Below are positions 8,830-18,365 of a DNA stretch of 64,000 bases, one piece after another; position 1 is the first letter of the stretch; each line of letters opens with the position of its first letter. The translations under genes and the position numbers were made by a program. Origin of the DNA: Falsiroseomonas sp050563525 (GTDB lineage: Bacteria; Pseudomonadota; Alphaproteobacteria; Acetobacterales; Acetobacteraceae); contig NZ_JBNXUN010000001.1 of NCBI RefSeq assembly GCF_050563525.1, positions 558,001-622,000 of the forward strand. Reading direction: 5' to 3'. Under the pieces are notes generated by a model. That model was not told the DNA's origin. It saw nothing but the letters and a program-made list of their open reading frames with translations, and did no database searches.

Positions 8830-9789
8830 CTAGACTCGTCGCCCGGTGAACAGCACCGCCGCCAGCATCGCCACCACCGCCAGCACCACCCCGGCCAGCT
8901 TCGCCCAGCCGAGCGGCTCGCCCAAGATCAGCACCGAAAGCAGCACCGCCGCCACCGGCACCATCGCCGTCAGGCAGGCGGTCCGCGTCGCGCCCATCAA
9001 CTCCCCGGCCCGCGCATACAGCGTCGTCGCGATGGCGGTCGACATCACACCCTGCCCCACCGCCTGCAGCATGTTCGACTGCCACGGCATGTCCGGCACC
9101 ACGCCGCCGCCCAGCAGCAACCAGGGCGGCAGCAGCACCGCCGCCGACAGCACGCTCATCGCCGCATTTCCCGCCAGCGCCGGAATTCGCCAGCGCCGCA
9201 GCAGCAGCGTGAACGCCGCCCACACCGTCCCCGCCGCAACCAGGATGATGTCGCCGCGCCACGCCCCCGGATGCGCGCCGCCAATGCCATCCCAGCCGAT
9301 CAGCAGCACACCGCAGGCGATGAACCCCAGCGCCACCGCCCGCCCGCGCGTCGGGCGCTCCCCCAGCAGCGGCACCGCCAGCACCGCCCCCATCACCGCC
9401 GCGGTGATCGGCGCGATGGTCCCGCCATGGCTCGCCGGCGCATAGACCAGGCCCCAGCCGAACAGCAGCGCATTCAGCGCGCCCCCGGTCGCCACCAGCC
9501 CCATCAGCTTCGGCAGCCCGATCCCGGTCAGCACGTGCCGCGCCCGCCAGGCAAACGGCGCCAGCACCAGCGCCGCCGCGCCGTAGCGCAAGGTGGCGAG
9601 ATCCAGCGGCGAATACCCCGCCACCGTCCCGCTGCGCGCCACCACCGCCTGGCCACCCCAGGTGATCGCCGCGACGAGACCGAACAGCAGCCCGATGACC
9701 AGGTTGCGGGAAGCCGGCGTCAAGCGCGCGGCGATGAGGAGAAGGGCACGGCCGCAGCCTAGCCCGTCCGGTCGGGTATTCCCAGGCAC
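8830..9789 (-). CDS. EamA/DMT-family transporter
   Basis: This 319-residue membrane protein has about ten hydrophobic segments in two repeated halves, the drug/metabolite exporter (EamA) layout. Typical stretches are FGLVAAITWGGQAVVARSG near the N-terminus and LLSVLILGEPLGWAKLAGVVL near the C-terminus (the E-P of the second repeat). The start is uncertain. GTG 9789 has no clear ribosome site, and a TTG at 9723 just before the first helix is possible. Members export amino acids or metabolites; the substrate is unknown. Confidence 0.85.
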   Translation of the reverse strand: MPGNTRPDGLGCGRALLLIAARLTPASRNLVIGLLFGLVAAITWGGQAVVARSGTVAGYSPLDLATLRYGAAALVLAPFAWRARHVLTGIGLPKLMGLVATGGALNALLFGWGLVYAPASHGGTIAPITAAVMGAVLAVPLLGERPTRGRAVALGFIACGVLLIGWDGIGGAHPGAWRGDIILVAAGTVWAAFTLLLRRWRIPALAGNAAMSVLSAAVLLPPWLLLGGGVVPDMPWQSNMLQAVGQGVMSTAIATTLYARAGELMGATRTACLTAMVPVAAVLLSVLILGEPLGWAKLAGVVLAVVAMLAAVLFTGRRV

Positions 9790-9820
9790 GCTGTCAGGCC
9801 GGGCTTCACCCGGCGTGCCG

Positions 9821-10339
9821 TCAGGCGGCGTGAACCTCGTTCACATCCTGCCCGAAGCGGTCGAAGCCGACGCCGTAGCAATGGATGGAAATCGCCGTGC
9901 GGCAGGACAGGTTGGCCAGCCGGTGGATCAGCGTCGGGTCGGCCGGCCCGTGGCTGCCCTCCCCCGGCCGCAGCAACTGCGTGGCGTGCGGCTGCGGCAA
10001 ATCTCCCTCGCCCTCCGCCGGGGCGTAGTACGTCTCTGTCAGGACCCCCTGATGCACCCCCAGCGCGCACCAGGTCCGGTGCCCATGCACCGGCGACATC
10101 TGCCCCGGCCGCCAGACCAGCGCCACGACCGCGTAGCCATCGCCGGCCCGAAGCAGGTGCCGCACATACCGGTCCGGACAACAGGGGCAATCCAGCCCCG
10201 CCAGCAGCCCGGGGTCCGCCGCGAAGGCCTGGATCGCCTCCGCCACCGCCCGCGGCCGCATCGCGTCCGGCTGCCGAACCGCGGCGTCGATCCCGGCGAG
10301 CATGGTCTCCAGCTTCGGGCGGGCGCGCATGAAGGTCAT
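9821..10339 (-). CDS. Cysteine dioxygenase-type thiol dioxygenase
   Basis: This 172-residue cupin of the cysteine dioxygenase family converts a small thiol (cysteine or 3-mercaptopropionate) to its sulfinate with a ferrous iron. The metal triad is visible as His85 and His87 in PVHGHRTW and His139 in TLIHRL. The Ser-x-His-x-Tyr triad appears as SIHCY (151-155). The start at 10339 is preceded by GAGGAAG. The longer open frame upstream is out of family. No sulfinate pathway genes are adjacent, so the choice between cysteine and mercaptopropionate is open. Confidence 0.85.
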   Translation of the reverse strand: MTFMRARPKLETMLAGIDAAVRQPDAMRPRAVAEAIQAFAADPGLLAGLDCPCCPDRYVRHLLRAGDGYAVVALVWRPGQMSPVHGHRTWCALGVHQGVLTETYYAPAEGEGDLPQPHATQLLRPGEGSHGPADPTLIHRLANLSCRTAISIHCYGVGFDRFGQDVNEVHAA

Positions 10340-10473
10340 CGGCGGGTTCTTCCTCGATGACCGCGACCCTACACCATGATTTTTCTCCCGGACAAGTCCG
10401 AAGTAGACCCGCCTTCTCCCAAAGCGCTGGGTGACAGGCGTTTCCGTCTCACCATCGCCCGCCGGCCAGCTGG

Positions 10474-10842
10474 CTAGATCAGGCCATAGTCGTTGCCGTT
10501 CCCGTTCTTCCGCCCGATGCCCTTCACGGCGAGGAAGTAGCCCTTCCCGTCGTTGCGCAATTCCCATTTGTAAAGCAGGCAGTACTGTCCGGAGAACCGC
10601 TTGTGGTTCCAGCCGGACAGGTACCGCAACGCACCGTCCCCCGGACCCAGGCTCGCGGATTGGCTTGCCATGTTGAGCAAGGTAATCTCGTACTGGTCCT
10701 GGACGACCTTCGGCAGGCCGGCGACGACGTTCTTGACGTGCTGGGGCACGTTCTTGGCATCCCAGCCCCATTGCTGCTGGCCCGCCTGGCTCGACGCCCG
10801 CCGTTCCTCGAGAGTCCTGGTATCACCGACCTGCTCGCTCAT
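10474..10842 (-). CDS. Hypothetical protein, orphan
   Basis: This 122-residue protein has no family I recognise. The N-terminal 30 residues are polar and Gln-rich. The rest is mixed alpha/beta with YEITLLNMASQSASLG and a basic, Gly/Asn-rich end (GRKNGNGNDYG). The start is well supported by GGAGGAG eight bases upstream of ATG 10842. By eye its base composition is clearly less GC-rich than both neighbours, which suggests recent transfer. There is no signal peptide or membrane segment. Confidence 0.6.
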   Translation of the reverse strand: MSEQVGDTRTLEERRASSQAGQQQWGWDAKNVPQHVKNVVAGLPKVVQDQYEITLLNMASQSASLGPGDGALRYLSGWNHKRFSGQYCLLYKWELRNDGKGYFLAVKGIGRKNGNGNDYGLI

Positions 10843-11014
10843 CTGTCCGCTCCTCCGCACCCGCCGGGCCACTATGGCTTTTGCGGCGGATCGAGCGAGC
10901 GTAACGGAGGTTAACCACTATTCGCGAGCGTAATTGTGTCGAACGCCTCGCTCGAAACGTGCAGGGCGTTTTCCTGTAGACCCCCCGGCTGCCGAACCGA
11001 TCCCGAAAGCAACT

Positions 11015-12124
11015 TCAAGCGCCGAGCCGCGCCAGCACCGCATCTCCCATCGCCGCCGTCCCCAGAACCGCCTCTCCCGGCAGCGCGATATCCGTCGTCC
11101 GCGCCCCCGCCCCCAGGGCCGCAGTCACTGCCGCCTCCACCTCCCGCGCCGCCGCCTCCGCCCCCGCGCTCCAGCGCAACAGCAGTGCGACCGACAGGAT
11201 CGCCGCCAGAGGGTTCGCCACGCCCTTCCCGGCGATATCCGGCGCCGAACCATGCACCGGCTCATACAAGGCCCGCCGCCGCCCATCCGGCGCCGGCGCG
11301 GACAGGGACGCGCTCGGCAGCAACCCCAGGCTGCCCGCTAGCGCCGCCGCGCCATCGGACAGCAGATCGCCGAACAGATTGTCCGTCAGCACCACGTCGA
11401 AGCGCTGCGGATCGCGCCCGAGCATCAGCGCGCAGGTATCCGCCAGCATGTGGTCCAGCGCGATGTCGCGGAATTCGTCCTGGTGCAGCGCCGTCACCAC
11501 CTGGCGCCACAGCGCCCCCGCCTCCATGACGTTCGCCTTGTCCACGCTGGTCAGCCGCCCCCGTCGGCCGCGCGCCAGCGCGAAGGCGAAGCGCGCCGCG
11601 CGGATGATCTGGTCCTCGGTATAGACATGCGTGTTGACGCCGCGCCGCGCACCATCCGCATGCCGCTCGATCCCACGCGGCTCGCCGTAATAGACCCCGC
11701 CCGAAAGCTCCCGAACGAACACCAGATCCACCCCCGCCAGGATGCGCGGCTTGAACGGCGAAACCTCGTCCAGTGCCCGTTCTGCCCGCACCGGCCGCAA
11801 ATTCGCGAACAGCCCGAGCCGCCGCCGCAGCGCCAACAGGCTGCCGCGCGCTCGTTCCTCCGGGGATATGGCGCCGCGCCCCAGGCTGTCCGCAGCCCCG
11901 AACAGCACCGCATCGGTCCGCGCCAGCACCGCCTCGGTCTCCGCCGGCAGCAACCGCCCGGTCTCGCGCCACACGGCATTGCCATAGGGCATCTCCTCGA
12001 TCACGAGGTCCAACCCGTGCCGCGCCTGCATGTGGCGCAGCACCCGCAGCGCCTGGCCCGTCACCTCCGGCCCGATGCCATCGCCCCCGAGTGCCAGGAT
12101 ATGCACGGGTCGGGTCTCGGTCAT
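11015..12124 (-). CDS. leuB: 3-isopropylmalate dehydrogenase (LeuB-type)
   Basis: This 369-residue metal- and NAD-dependent beta-decarboxylating dehydrogenase of leucine synthesis has GGDGIGPEVT near the N-terminus, the catalytic lysine region TSVDKANVMEAG, the metal-binding DNLFGDLLSD, and EPVHGSAPDIAGKGVANP near the end. ATG 12124 follows GAGGAAG. leuCD are not nearby. A second, more distant family member (tartrate/D-malate type) lies at 38942-40015. An isopropylmalate role is the most likely, but a paralogous role cannot be excluded without the rest of the genome. Confidence 0.85.
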   Translation of the reverse strand: MTETRPVHILALGGDGIGPEVTGQALRVLRHMQARHGLDLVIEEMPYGNAVWRETGRLLPAETEAVLARTDAVLFGAADSLGRGAISPEERARGSLLALRRRLGLFANLRPVRAERALDEVSPFKPRILAGVDLVFVRELSGGVYYGEPRGIERHADGARRGVNTHVYTEDQIIRAARFAFALARGRRGRLTSVDKANVMEAGALWRQVVTALHQDEFRDIALDHMLADTCALMLGRDPQRFDVVLTDNLFGDLLSDGAAALAGSLGLLPSASLSAPAPDGRRRALYEPVHGSAPDIAGKGVANPLAAILSVALLLRWSAGAEAAAREVEAAVTAALGAGARTTDIALPGEAVLGTAAMGDAVLARLGA

Positions 12125-12305
12125 GGCAGGCTTCCTCGGGTCTTGGCGCAAACCGCGCTTGCCCTGAATCCGACCGGCCGACCCACCGGTCAAGCCACCC
12201 GCCCGCGCCCGAAACGCCCCCCTTGCTTAACCCAGCCGCGCGCCCGCATTCTCCGCCCCCGGAACAGCCGGCCGGAAAGGCGCGGCAGATTAGGGAGGGG
12301 ACCCG

Positions 12306-13346
12306 ATGACGACCTTGATCACCCGCCGCCTTGCGCTGGCGGCCGCCGCCGGCGCGCTCGCCAGCCCGCACGTCGCCCGTGCGCAGACCCAGTACAAATC
12401 CGAATACAAGCTTTCCGTCGTCGGCAACCGCACCATCCCGCTGGCCGATGGCGCCTTCAAATGGGCCGAGCTCGTCACCGAACGCTCCGGCGGCCGCATC
12501 AACGTCAAGGTCTATCCCGGCAGCCAGCTCGTCGGCGGCGACCAGACCCGCGAACTCGTCGCCATGCGCCAGGGCGTCATCGATTTCGCCGTGTTCTCCA
12601 CCATCAACATCTCGCCGCAGATCCGCGAGATGAACCTGTTTTCCCTGCCCTTCCTGCTGCAGGACAGCCGCGGCTTCGACGCCATCATCAGGGGCCCGAT
12701 CGGCACGGAGCTGTTCCGCACCCTCGAATCCCGCGACGTGCAGCCGCTCGCCTGGGGCGAGAACGGTTTCCGCGAGATCTCCAACAGCAAGCGCGCCATC
12801 CGCACGCCGGAGGATCTGCGCGGCATGAAGATCCGCTTCGCCGCCGGCGCCATCTTCTCCGAGATCTACACCGCCCTCGGCGCCAACCCGGTGCAGATGT
12901 CCTTCGCCGATTTGCAGCCTGCGCTGTCCACCGGCGCCGTCGACGGCCAGGAAAACCCCGTCAACCTGTTCCTCGGCTTCCGCATGGACACGCTGGCGCA
13001 GCGCCACCTGACCATCTGGAACTACGTGGCGGACGCTGGCATCTTCCTGCTGACCAAGCCGGTGCTCGCCAGCTTCTCCCCCGCCGACCGCGAGCTGGTC
13101 CGCGCCTGCGCACAGGAAGCCGCCGACATCCAGATCGCCGCCAGCCGCAAGGGCCTCGGCGCCGATGGCGACCGTTCCTCGCTCGATGAACTGGCGCGCC
13201 GCAATGTCACCGTCACCATCCTGTCGGACGCCGAGAAGCAGGCCTTCGCCCGCGCCACCCGCAGCGTCTACGACAAATACGCCCAGACGGTCGGCGCCGA
13301 CCTCGTCCGGCGCGCCGAAGCCGCCATCGGCACAGCCCGCGCCTGA
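12306..13346 (+). CDS. dctP: TRAP transporter substrate-binding protein DctP
   Basis: This 346-residue periplasmic binding protein of a tripartite ATP-independent transporter starts with a signal peptide (cleavage near ARAQ, 23-26). The body has the DctP pattern: YPGSQLVGGDQTRELVAMRQG, then TPEDLRGMKIR with the conserved arginine that contacts the carboxylate of the ligand, then QMSFADLQPALSTGAVDGQENP. It leads the dctPQM operon and is separated from dctQ by a palindromic repeat. The ligand is probably a carboxylate; its identity is unknown. Confidence 0.92.
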   Translation: MTTLITRRLALAAAAGALASPHVARAQTQYKSEYKLSVVGNRTIPLADGAFKWAELVTERSGGRINVKVYPGSQLVGGDQTRELVAMRQGVIDFAVFSTINISPQIREMNLFSLPFLLQDSRGFDAIIRGPIGTELFRTLESRDVQPLAWGENGFREISNSKRAIRTPEDLRGMKIRFAAGAIFSEIYTALGANPVQMSFADLQPALSTGAVDGQENPVNLFLGFRMDTLAQRHLTIWNYVADAGIFLLTKPVLASFSPADRELVRACAQEAADIQIAASRKGLGADGDRSSLDELARRNVTVTILSDAEKQAFARATRSVYDKYAQTVGADLVRRAEAAIGTARA

Positions 13347-13353
13347 AGCCAAG

Positions 13354-13396
13354 AAAGCCCTCTCTCCCTCTCATGGGGGAGAGTTGGGTGAGGGGG
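13354..13396. repeat. REP-like palindromic repeat, short form, copy B (dctP/dctQ gap)
   Basis: The repeat reads AAAGCCCTCTCTCCC, then TCAT as loop, then GGGGGAGAG and the tail TTGGGTGAGGGGG. It starts eight bases after the dctP stop and fills half of the dctP-dctQ gap. It could form a 3' stabilising stem on the dctP message. Confidence 0.85.
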
Positions 13397-13440
13397 ACGC
13401 CGCGACCCGCACCCCCTCCGCCCCATACCGGGACCGCTCC

Positions 13441-13950
13441 ATGACCGAACACGCCGACATCCAGGCCCCCGGCCTGCAACTGGGGGAAGCGCCACCGCGC
13501 ATCCCAGTGACGATCGAGGGCGCCATCGGCGCCGCCATCATGGGCGCCCTCGCCCTCATCACCTTCGCCAACGTCGTGGTCCGCTACTTCACCGACGTCT
13601 CCTTCGCCTTCACCGAGGAATACTCGGTGGCGCTGATGGTGGTGATGGCCTTCGTCGGCGCCGCCGCCGCCTTCGGCAACGACCGACACATCCGCATGAC
13701 CTTCTTCACCGAGAAACTGCCGGTCCGCACCGCCCGCCTCGTCGAGCAGTTCGTCCTGCTGGTCAGCCTCGGCATCTTCGCCGCCATCGCCTGGCTCGGC
13801 GCCTGGTACACCTGGGACGAATACCGCTTCGAGGTGCTGTCCCCCGGCCTCGGCGTGCCCTCCTGGTACTACACCGTCTGGATGCCGCTGCTGTCGGCCG
13901 TGATCTGCCTGCGCATCGCCGGCCGCATGTGGCGCGTGGCGCGGGCCTGA
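13441..13950 (+). CDS. dctQ: TRAP transporter small permease DctQ
   Basis: This 169-residue protein has four membrane helices (about 25-45, 58-78, 100-122, 142-162) and the DctQ features FANVVVRYF and FTEEYSVALMVVMAFVG. It joins DctM to form the Na+-driven membrane part of the TRAP system. The start lies 94 bases after dctP, beyond the repeat. The dctM start follows its stop after four bases. Confidence 0.9.
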   Translation: MTEHADIQAPGLQLGEAPPRIPVTIEGAIGAAIMGALALITFANVVVRYFTDVSFAFTEEYSVALMVVMAFVGAAAAFGNDRHIRMTFFTEKLPVRTARLVEQFVLLVSLGIFAAIAWLGAWYTWDEYRFEVLSPGLGVPSWYYTVWMPLLSAVICLRIAGRMWRVARA

Positions 13951-13954
13951 TCCG

Positions 13955-15250
13955 ATGGTCCTCGAAGGCTCGCTCATCCTCCTTGGCGTCTTCTTCCTGC
14001 TGCTGTTCACCGGCGTGCCGATCGGCGTCTCGCTCGGCCTCGCGGGGTTCCTGGTCATCGCCGTCGAGGGCCTCGGCGTCATGGCCCTGCCCACCAACAT
14101 CTGGACCGGCATCGCCAAGTACCCGTTGCTGGCGCTGCCGATGTTCGTGCTCGCCGGCATGGTGTTCGAACGCGCCGGCGTCGCCGCCCGCCTCGTCGTC
14201 TTCGCCCAGGCGCTGGTCGGACCCCGTCGCGGGGCGCTCGCCATCGTCGCCGTGCTGGTCTGCCTGGTGCTCGGCGGCATCAGCGGATCGGGCGCCGCGG
14301 ATTCCGCCGCCGTCGCCGCGGTGATGCTGCCGGCGATGATCAAGCAGGGCTACCCGCGCGCCTATTCCGCCAGCCTGATCGCCGCCGCGGGGTCCACCGC
14401 CGTGCTGATCCCGCCTTCGATCCCCTTCATCGTCTATGCCGTGCTGGTGCCCGGTGTCTCCGTGCCCGCGCTGTTTCTCGGCGGCGTCATCCCCGGCCTG
14501 CTCGCCGGCCTGTCGCTGCTGATCCCCGCCATCGTCCTGGCCCGCCTGCACGGCTTCGGCCTGCCGCCGCCGGAGGAAGTCCGCCCGCCGCTCTGGGCCT
14601 CCTTCAAGGACGCCATCTGGGGCCTGCTCGCCCCGATCGTCATCCTCGGCGGCCTGCGCTCCGGCGCCTTCACGCCGACGGAGGCCGCCGTCGTCGCCGT
14701 CTTCTACGGCCTGTTCGTCGGGCTGTTCATCTACCGCGTCCTGACCTTCCGCGACCTCTACGCCGTGCTGCGCGACAGCGCGGAGATCTCCGCCGTGGTG
14801 CTGATGATCATCGCGCTGGCCAGCATCTTCGCACATGCCGGCAGCACCGTCGGCGCCTTCGACGCGCTGGCCCGGACGCTCGTCGGCATCACCGGCAACG
14901 AGACGCTGATGCTGCTGATGATCACCGCGCTGGTCCTCGTCGCCGGCATGCTGATCGACGCGATCTCGATCTTCCTGGTCTTCCTGCCGATCCTGCTGCC
15001 GATCGCCCGCGCCTTCGACTGGGACCTGACCTGGTTCGGAATCCTGCTGACCATGAACGTCGCCATCGGCGCCTTCACCCCGCCCATGGCGGTGAACCTC
15101 ATGGTCACCTGCAAGGTCGCCGGTGCCTCCATGGAATCGACCATCCCCTGGGTGATCTGGTTCGTCCTGGCGATGCTCGGTGCCCTGCTGCTGGTCGCCT
15201 TCATCCCCGAACTCGCGCTGTTCCTGCCCCGCCTGTTCGGCGACCTCTGA
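13955..15250 (+). CDS. dctM: TRAP transporter large permease DctM
   Basis: This 431-residue polytopic protein has about twelve helices and the DctM motifs SGSGAADSAAVAAVMLPAM (near 110), STAVLIPPSIPFIVYAV and FTPTEAAVVAVFYGL. Near the end, GAFTPPMAVNLMVTCKVAG is typical of the sodium-binding hairpin. It forms the transport core and completes a full dctPQM set, the only complete transporter of its kind in the window. Confidence 0.93.
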   Translation: MVLEGSLILLGVFFLLLFTGVPIGVSLGLAGFLVIAVEGLGVMALPTNIWTGIAKYPLLALPMFVLAGMVFERAGVAARLVVFAQALVGPRRGALAIVAVLVCLVLGGISGSGAADSAAVAAVMLPAMIKQGYPRAYSASLIAAAGSTAVLIPPSIPFIVYAVLVPGVSVPALFLGGVIPGLLAGLSLLIPAIVLARLHGFGLPPPEEVRPPLWASFKDAIWGLLAPIVILGGLRSGAFTPTEAAVVAVFYGLFVGLFIYRVLTFRDLYAVLRDSAEISAVVLMIIALASIFAHAGSTVGAFDALARTLVGITGNETLMLLMITALVLVAGMLIDAISIFLVFLPILLPIARAFDWDLTWFGILLTMNVAIGAFTPPMAVNLMVTCKVAGASMESTIPWVIWFVLAMLGALLLVAFIPELALFLPRLFGDL

Positions 15251-15282
15251 GCGGGGAGGGCAGCGCCCTCCCCGCCGCCCTG

Positions 15283-16710
15283 CTACAGGCTCATGTCCAG
15301 CGCCGGCTTCGCATCCGCCGGCAGCGGGCTCTCATACGGCTTGCCGCCGGTCCGCTTCGCATGGTCCGCCTTGGCTTCCGCGATGATGGCCGGGTTGCGC
15401 AACGCATCCACCGCCGTCCCCGCCATCACCTTCGCCACATGCACCATGCCCTTGTGCGCCGCCGGCAGCTTGCCCTGGCCGGTCAGCTGCCAGCTATGCC
15501 CCGGCGTGCCGATCGCATAGGTCGCACCCCGCGCCTGCACCGTCGGCACCTTCCAGGACACGTCGCCCACATCCGTGCTGCCGATCATCGGCACGCCCTT
15601 GGCCCCGTCCGGAACAACCTGCTCGCACAGCACCTCGCCCTCGCGGGGCTCCACGCCGACGCGCCGCCAGGCGGACAGCACATCCTCCGCCGTCATGGTC
15701 GCCTGGAACTCGGCGGCCTTGGCCCGGTCCGCATCATCCCATTCCGGCGCACCCAGCCGTGCAAGGTTCGCGTGCATGGCGCGCTCGAGCGGCGTGTTCC
15801 CCATCAGGTTCGACACCGCCGAGACCACCCGCGTCGTCACGCTGCATTCCGTCATCAGCGCCGCGCCATCGGCGATCTTGCGCACCCGCGTGACCAGCGC
15901 ATTCAGCTCCGTGACGTTGCGCGCCCGGATCAGGTAGCGCACCTTCGCCGTCGGCTGCACCACGTTCGGCGCGATGCCACCCGCATCGAGATACGCATAA
16001 TGCACCCGCGCGTCGGAGGGCATGTGCTCCCGCATGTAGTTCACGCCGACATTCATCAGCTCCACTGCATCGAGCGCGGACCGCCCCAGATGAGGCGCCG
16101 CCGCCGCATGGCTCGCCCGTCCCACAAAGGAAAAGTCGATGCGCGTATTCGCCAGCGAGATCGCGTCATCCACCCCCGCGAAGGCCGCCGGGTGCCAGGT
16201 GATGGCGATGTCCACGTCGTCGAAGGCGCCGTCGCGCACCATGAACCCCTTGGCCGCGCCGCCTTCCTCCGCCGGGCAGCCATAATACCGCACGCGGCCG
16301 GGCAGCCCGTTCGCCTTCAGCCAGTCCTTCACCGCCGCCGCCGCCATCAGGCTCGCCGAGCCCAGCAGGTTGTGGCCGCAGCCATGCCCCCGCGTCTCTC
16401 CCGGCACCGGCCGCGGCTCCGCCACGCCCGCTTCCTGCGACAGACCCGGCAGCGCGTCATACTCGCCCAGGATGGCGATCACGGGTCCACCCTCGCCCGC
16501 CTCCCCCATCACCGCAGTCGGGATACCCGCGACATTGGTGGTCACCTTGAACCCTTCGGCCTCCAGCATCGCCTTGTGCTCGGCGCTGCTGCGGTGCTCG
16601 TCGTAGCAGAGCTCCGGCATCCCCCAGATCTTGTCCGCCAGCTCGACATAAGGCTCCCGCCGCTCATCGACGAGCTGCCAGATCTGTTCCGCATTCTGCA
16701 TATTCGACAT
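15283..16710 (-). CDS. M20 amidohydrolase (AbgB-like)
   Basis: This 475-residue M20-type metallo-amidohydrolase is close to p-aminobenzoyl-glutamate hydrolase subunit B and related indole-amide hydrolases. Metal ligands are visible in HGCGHN (109-114) and in YYGCPAEEGG. The dimerisation lid domain is present (RASHAAAAPHLGRSALDAVELM). ATG 16710 is preferred because AGGA lies eight bases before it, though ATG 16701 with GAGGG upstream is nearly as good. It converges on dctM with a 32-base gap, and the pair may share a substrate, since TRAP systems and amidohydrolases often co-occur. Confidence 0.85.
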   Translation of the reverse strand: MSNMQNAEQIWQLVDERREPYVELADKIWGMPELCYDEHRSSAEHKAMLEAEGFKVTTNVAGIPTAVMGEAGEGGPVIAILGEYDALPGLSQEAGVAEPRPVPGETRGHGCGHNLLGSASLMAAAAVKDWLKANGLPGRVRYYGCPAEEGGAAKGFMVRDGAFDDVDIAITWHPAAFAGVDDAISLANTRIDFSFVGRASHAAAAPHLGRSALDAVELMNVGVNYMREHMPSDARVHYAYLDAGGIAPNVVQPTAKVRYLIRARNVTELNALVTRVRKIADGAALMTECSVTTRVVSAVSNLMGNTPLERAMHANLARLGAPEWDDADRAKAAEFQATMTAEDVLSAWRRVGVEPREGEVLCEQVVPDGAKGVPMIGSTDVGDVSWKVPTVQARGATYAIGTPGHSWQLTGQGKLPAAHKGMVHVAKVMAGTAVDALRNPAIIAEAKADHAKRTGGKPYESPLPADAKPALDMSL

Positions 16711-16825
16711 CCCTCGCATCCTGCCGCCAGTATCGGGCCGAGCCCTGTACGCACGCAACCGCCCCACCTGCCATGCCCGCGGCCGGCTATGCTACGTTGC
16801 TGAACCGGCCCGAAAGGCGAGCGCC

Positions 16826-17791
16826 ATGCCCGAACTCAACCTGTCCACCCTGGTCCTCCTGGTCGTCCTGGTGCTCGCCGTCATCACCGTGGCGCAGGGC
16901 GTCCGCACCATCCCCCAGGGCCAGGTCTGGACGGTGGAGCGCTTCGGCGCCTTCACCCGCCTGCTCTCGCCCGGCCTCAACCTCATCATCCCCTACGTCG
17001 ACCGTATCGGCCACCGGCTGAACGTGCAGGAGGTGGTGCTGGACATTCCGGAGCAGTCCGTCATCACCAAGGACAACGCGACGGTCGCGGTGGACGGCAT
17101 CGTCTACTACCGCGTCATGGACCCGGCGAAGGCCGCCTACGCCGTGCAGGACCTGACCCAGGCCCTGGTCGCCATGGCGATGACCAACATCCGCGCCGTG
17201 ATCGGCGAGATGGACCTCGACCAGACCCTGTCCTCCCGCGACCGCATCAACACCTCCCTCCTCACCATCCTGGACGGTGCGACCGACCCCTGGGGCGCCA
17301 AGGTCAGCCGCGTCGAGATCCGCAAGATCGAACCGCCCGAAACCCTGATCCGCGCCATGAACCTGCAGATGACGGCGGAACGCGAGCGCCGCGCCGCCGT
17401 CGCCAAGGCGGAGGGCGACAAGCAATCCCTGGTCCTCCAGGCCGAGGGCCGCCGCGACGCCGCGCTGCGCGATGCCGAGGCCCGCGAAGCCCTCGCCCAA
17501 GCCGAGGCCAACGCCACCCGCATGGTGGCCGAAGCCGCCGCCGGCGCCGGCGCCGATGCCCTGCGCTACTTCATCGCCCAGCAATACGTGAAGGCGTTCG
17601 AGGCGATGGCCGCCAACCCCTCCTCCCGCCTGGTCATCGTGCCGATGGAGAGCGCCGCGCTCGCCGGCGGCATCACCCAGGCCATGGAACTGCTGCGCGG
17701 CACCCAGCCGGGCGCGACGCCACCCGGCACCAGCACCCCGCCCCCGGGCGGCGGCCTCATCCCCGGAGGCAGCCCTTGGAACCGGGCCTGA
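16826..17791 (+). CDS. qmcA: SPFH/band 7 (stomatin-type) membrane protein
   Basis: This 321-residue stomatin-like protein has an N-terminal membrane anchor (about 7-27), the SPFH domain (GQVWTVERFGAFTRLLSPGLN onward), a coiled-coil region rich in Ala/Glu/Arg (about 185-240) and a Pro/Gly-rich tail (290-321). It is the same type as E. coli QmcA. Such proteins build large rings or cages on the membrane and work with NfeD partners. The next gene, which overlaps it by 16 bases, is exactly such a partner. Confidence 0.9.
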   Translation: MPELNLSTLVLLVVLVLAVITVAQGVRTIPQGQVWTVERFGAFTRLLSPGLNLIIPYVDRIGHRLNVQEVVLDIPEQSVITKDNATVAVDGIVYYRVMDPAKAAYAVQDLTQALVAMAMTNIRAVIGEMDLDQTLSSRDRINTSLLTILDGATDPWGAKVSRVEIRKIEPPETLIRAMNLQMTAERERRAAVAKAEGDKQSLVLQAEGRRDAALRDAEAREALAQAEANATRMVAEAAAGAGADALRYFIAQQYVKAFEAMAANPSSRLVIVPMESAALAGGITQAMELLRGTQPGATPPGTSTPPPGGGLIPGGSPWNRA

Positions 17792-18240
17792 TCTGGATCC
17801 TCGCCGGGCTGCTGGCACTCGGCGCCGAGTTGGTCCTGCCGGGCGTCTACCTGGTCTGGGCCGGCCTCGCCGCCATCGGCACCGGGCTTGCGATCGTGGT
17901 GTCCGGTCCGGCTTCCGACTGGGGCTTCGGCTGGCACGTCGCCCTGTTCCTGGTCCTGCTCGCCACCGGCGTCGCCCTGTCCCTGCGCCACCGCCGCAAC
18001 GGACCCACCCGCCGGGTCAACGCCCCCGAGGCCGGCCTCGCCGGCCGCCGCGCCACCATCCTCTCCACCCCCGATGGCGCGCTTCGCGTGCGGCTGGGCG
18101 ACAGCGAATGGCCCGCCCGCCTGCCGCGCGGCGTGCTCGGCGCCGTCCCTGGCACCGCGGTGCGGGTGGAGGCTGTGGATGGCCTGGTGCTGGTCGTCCG
18201 CCCCATCGAAGGCGAGGCCCAGCCGGGCGCCCCATCCTGA
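17776..18240 (+). CDS. NfeD-family membrane protein
   Basis: This 154-residue short NfeD (type 1b) protein has two or three membrane helices (about 5-45 and 55-72) followed by a C-terminal OB-fold beta domain (about 85-148) with GRRATILSTPDGALRVRLG and GTAVRVEAVDGLVLVV. It overlaps the stomatin gene by 16 bases. This is the usual stomatin-NfeD operon involved in membrane microdomain or protease control. Confidence 0.88.
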   Translation: MEPGLIWILAGLLALGAELVLPGVYLVWAGLAAIGTGLAIVVSGPASDWGFGWHVALFLVLLATGVALSLRHRRNGPTRRVNAPEAGLAGRRATILSTPDGALRVRLGDSEWPARLPRGVLGAVPGTAVRVEAVDGLVLVVRPIEGEAQPGAPS

Positions 18241-18365
18241 TCCAACCAAGCTTTCGCCCATCGGCACGTTGCCAAGCGCCCGCTTCGCCGCCATCTTGCG
18301 GCGCACCATAACGGCACCGCGATTTCGCCCGCGGCGCCGCACCCCCGCCTGCGAGGAAGCATGCC

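Noticed and set aside
11262..13352. 696-codon minus-strand frame spanning leuB and dctP
   Set aside because: It is antisense to dctP and out of frame with leuB. Both of those have full family motifs and this one has none.
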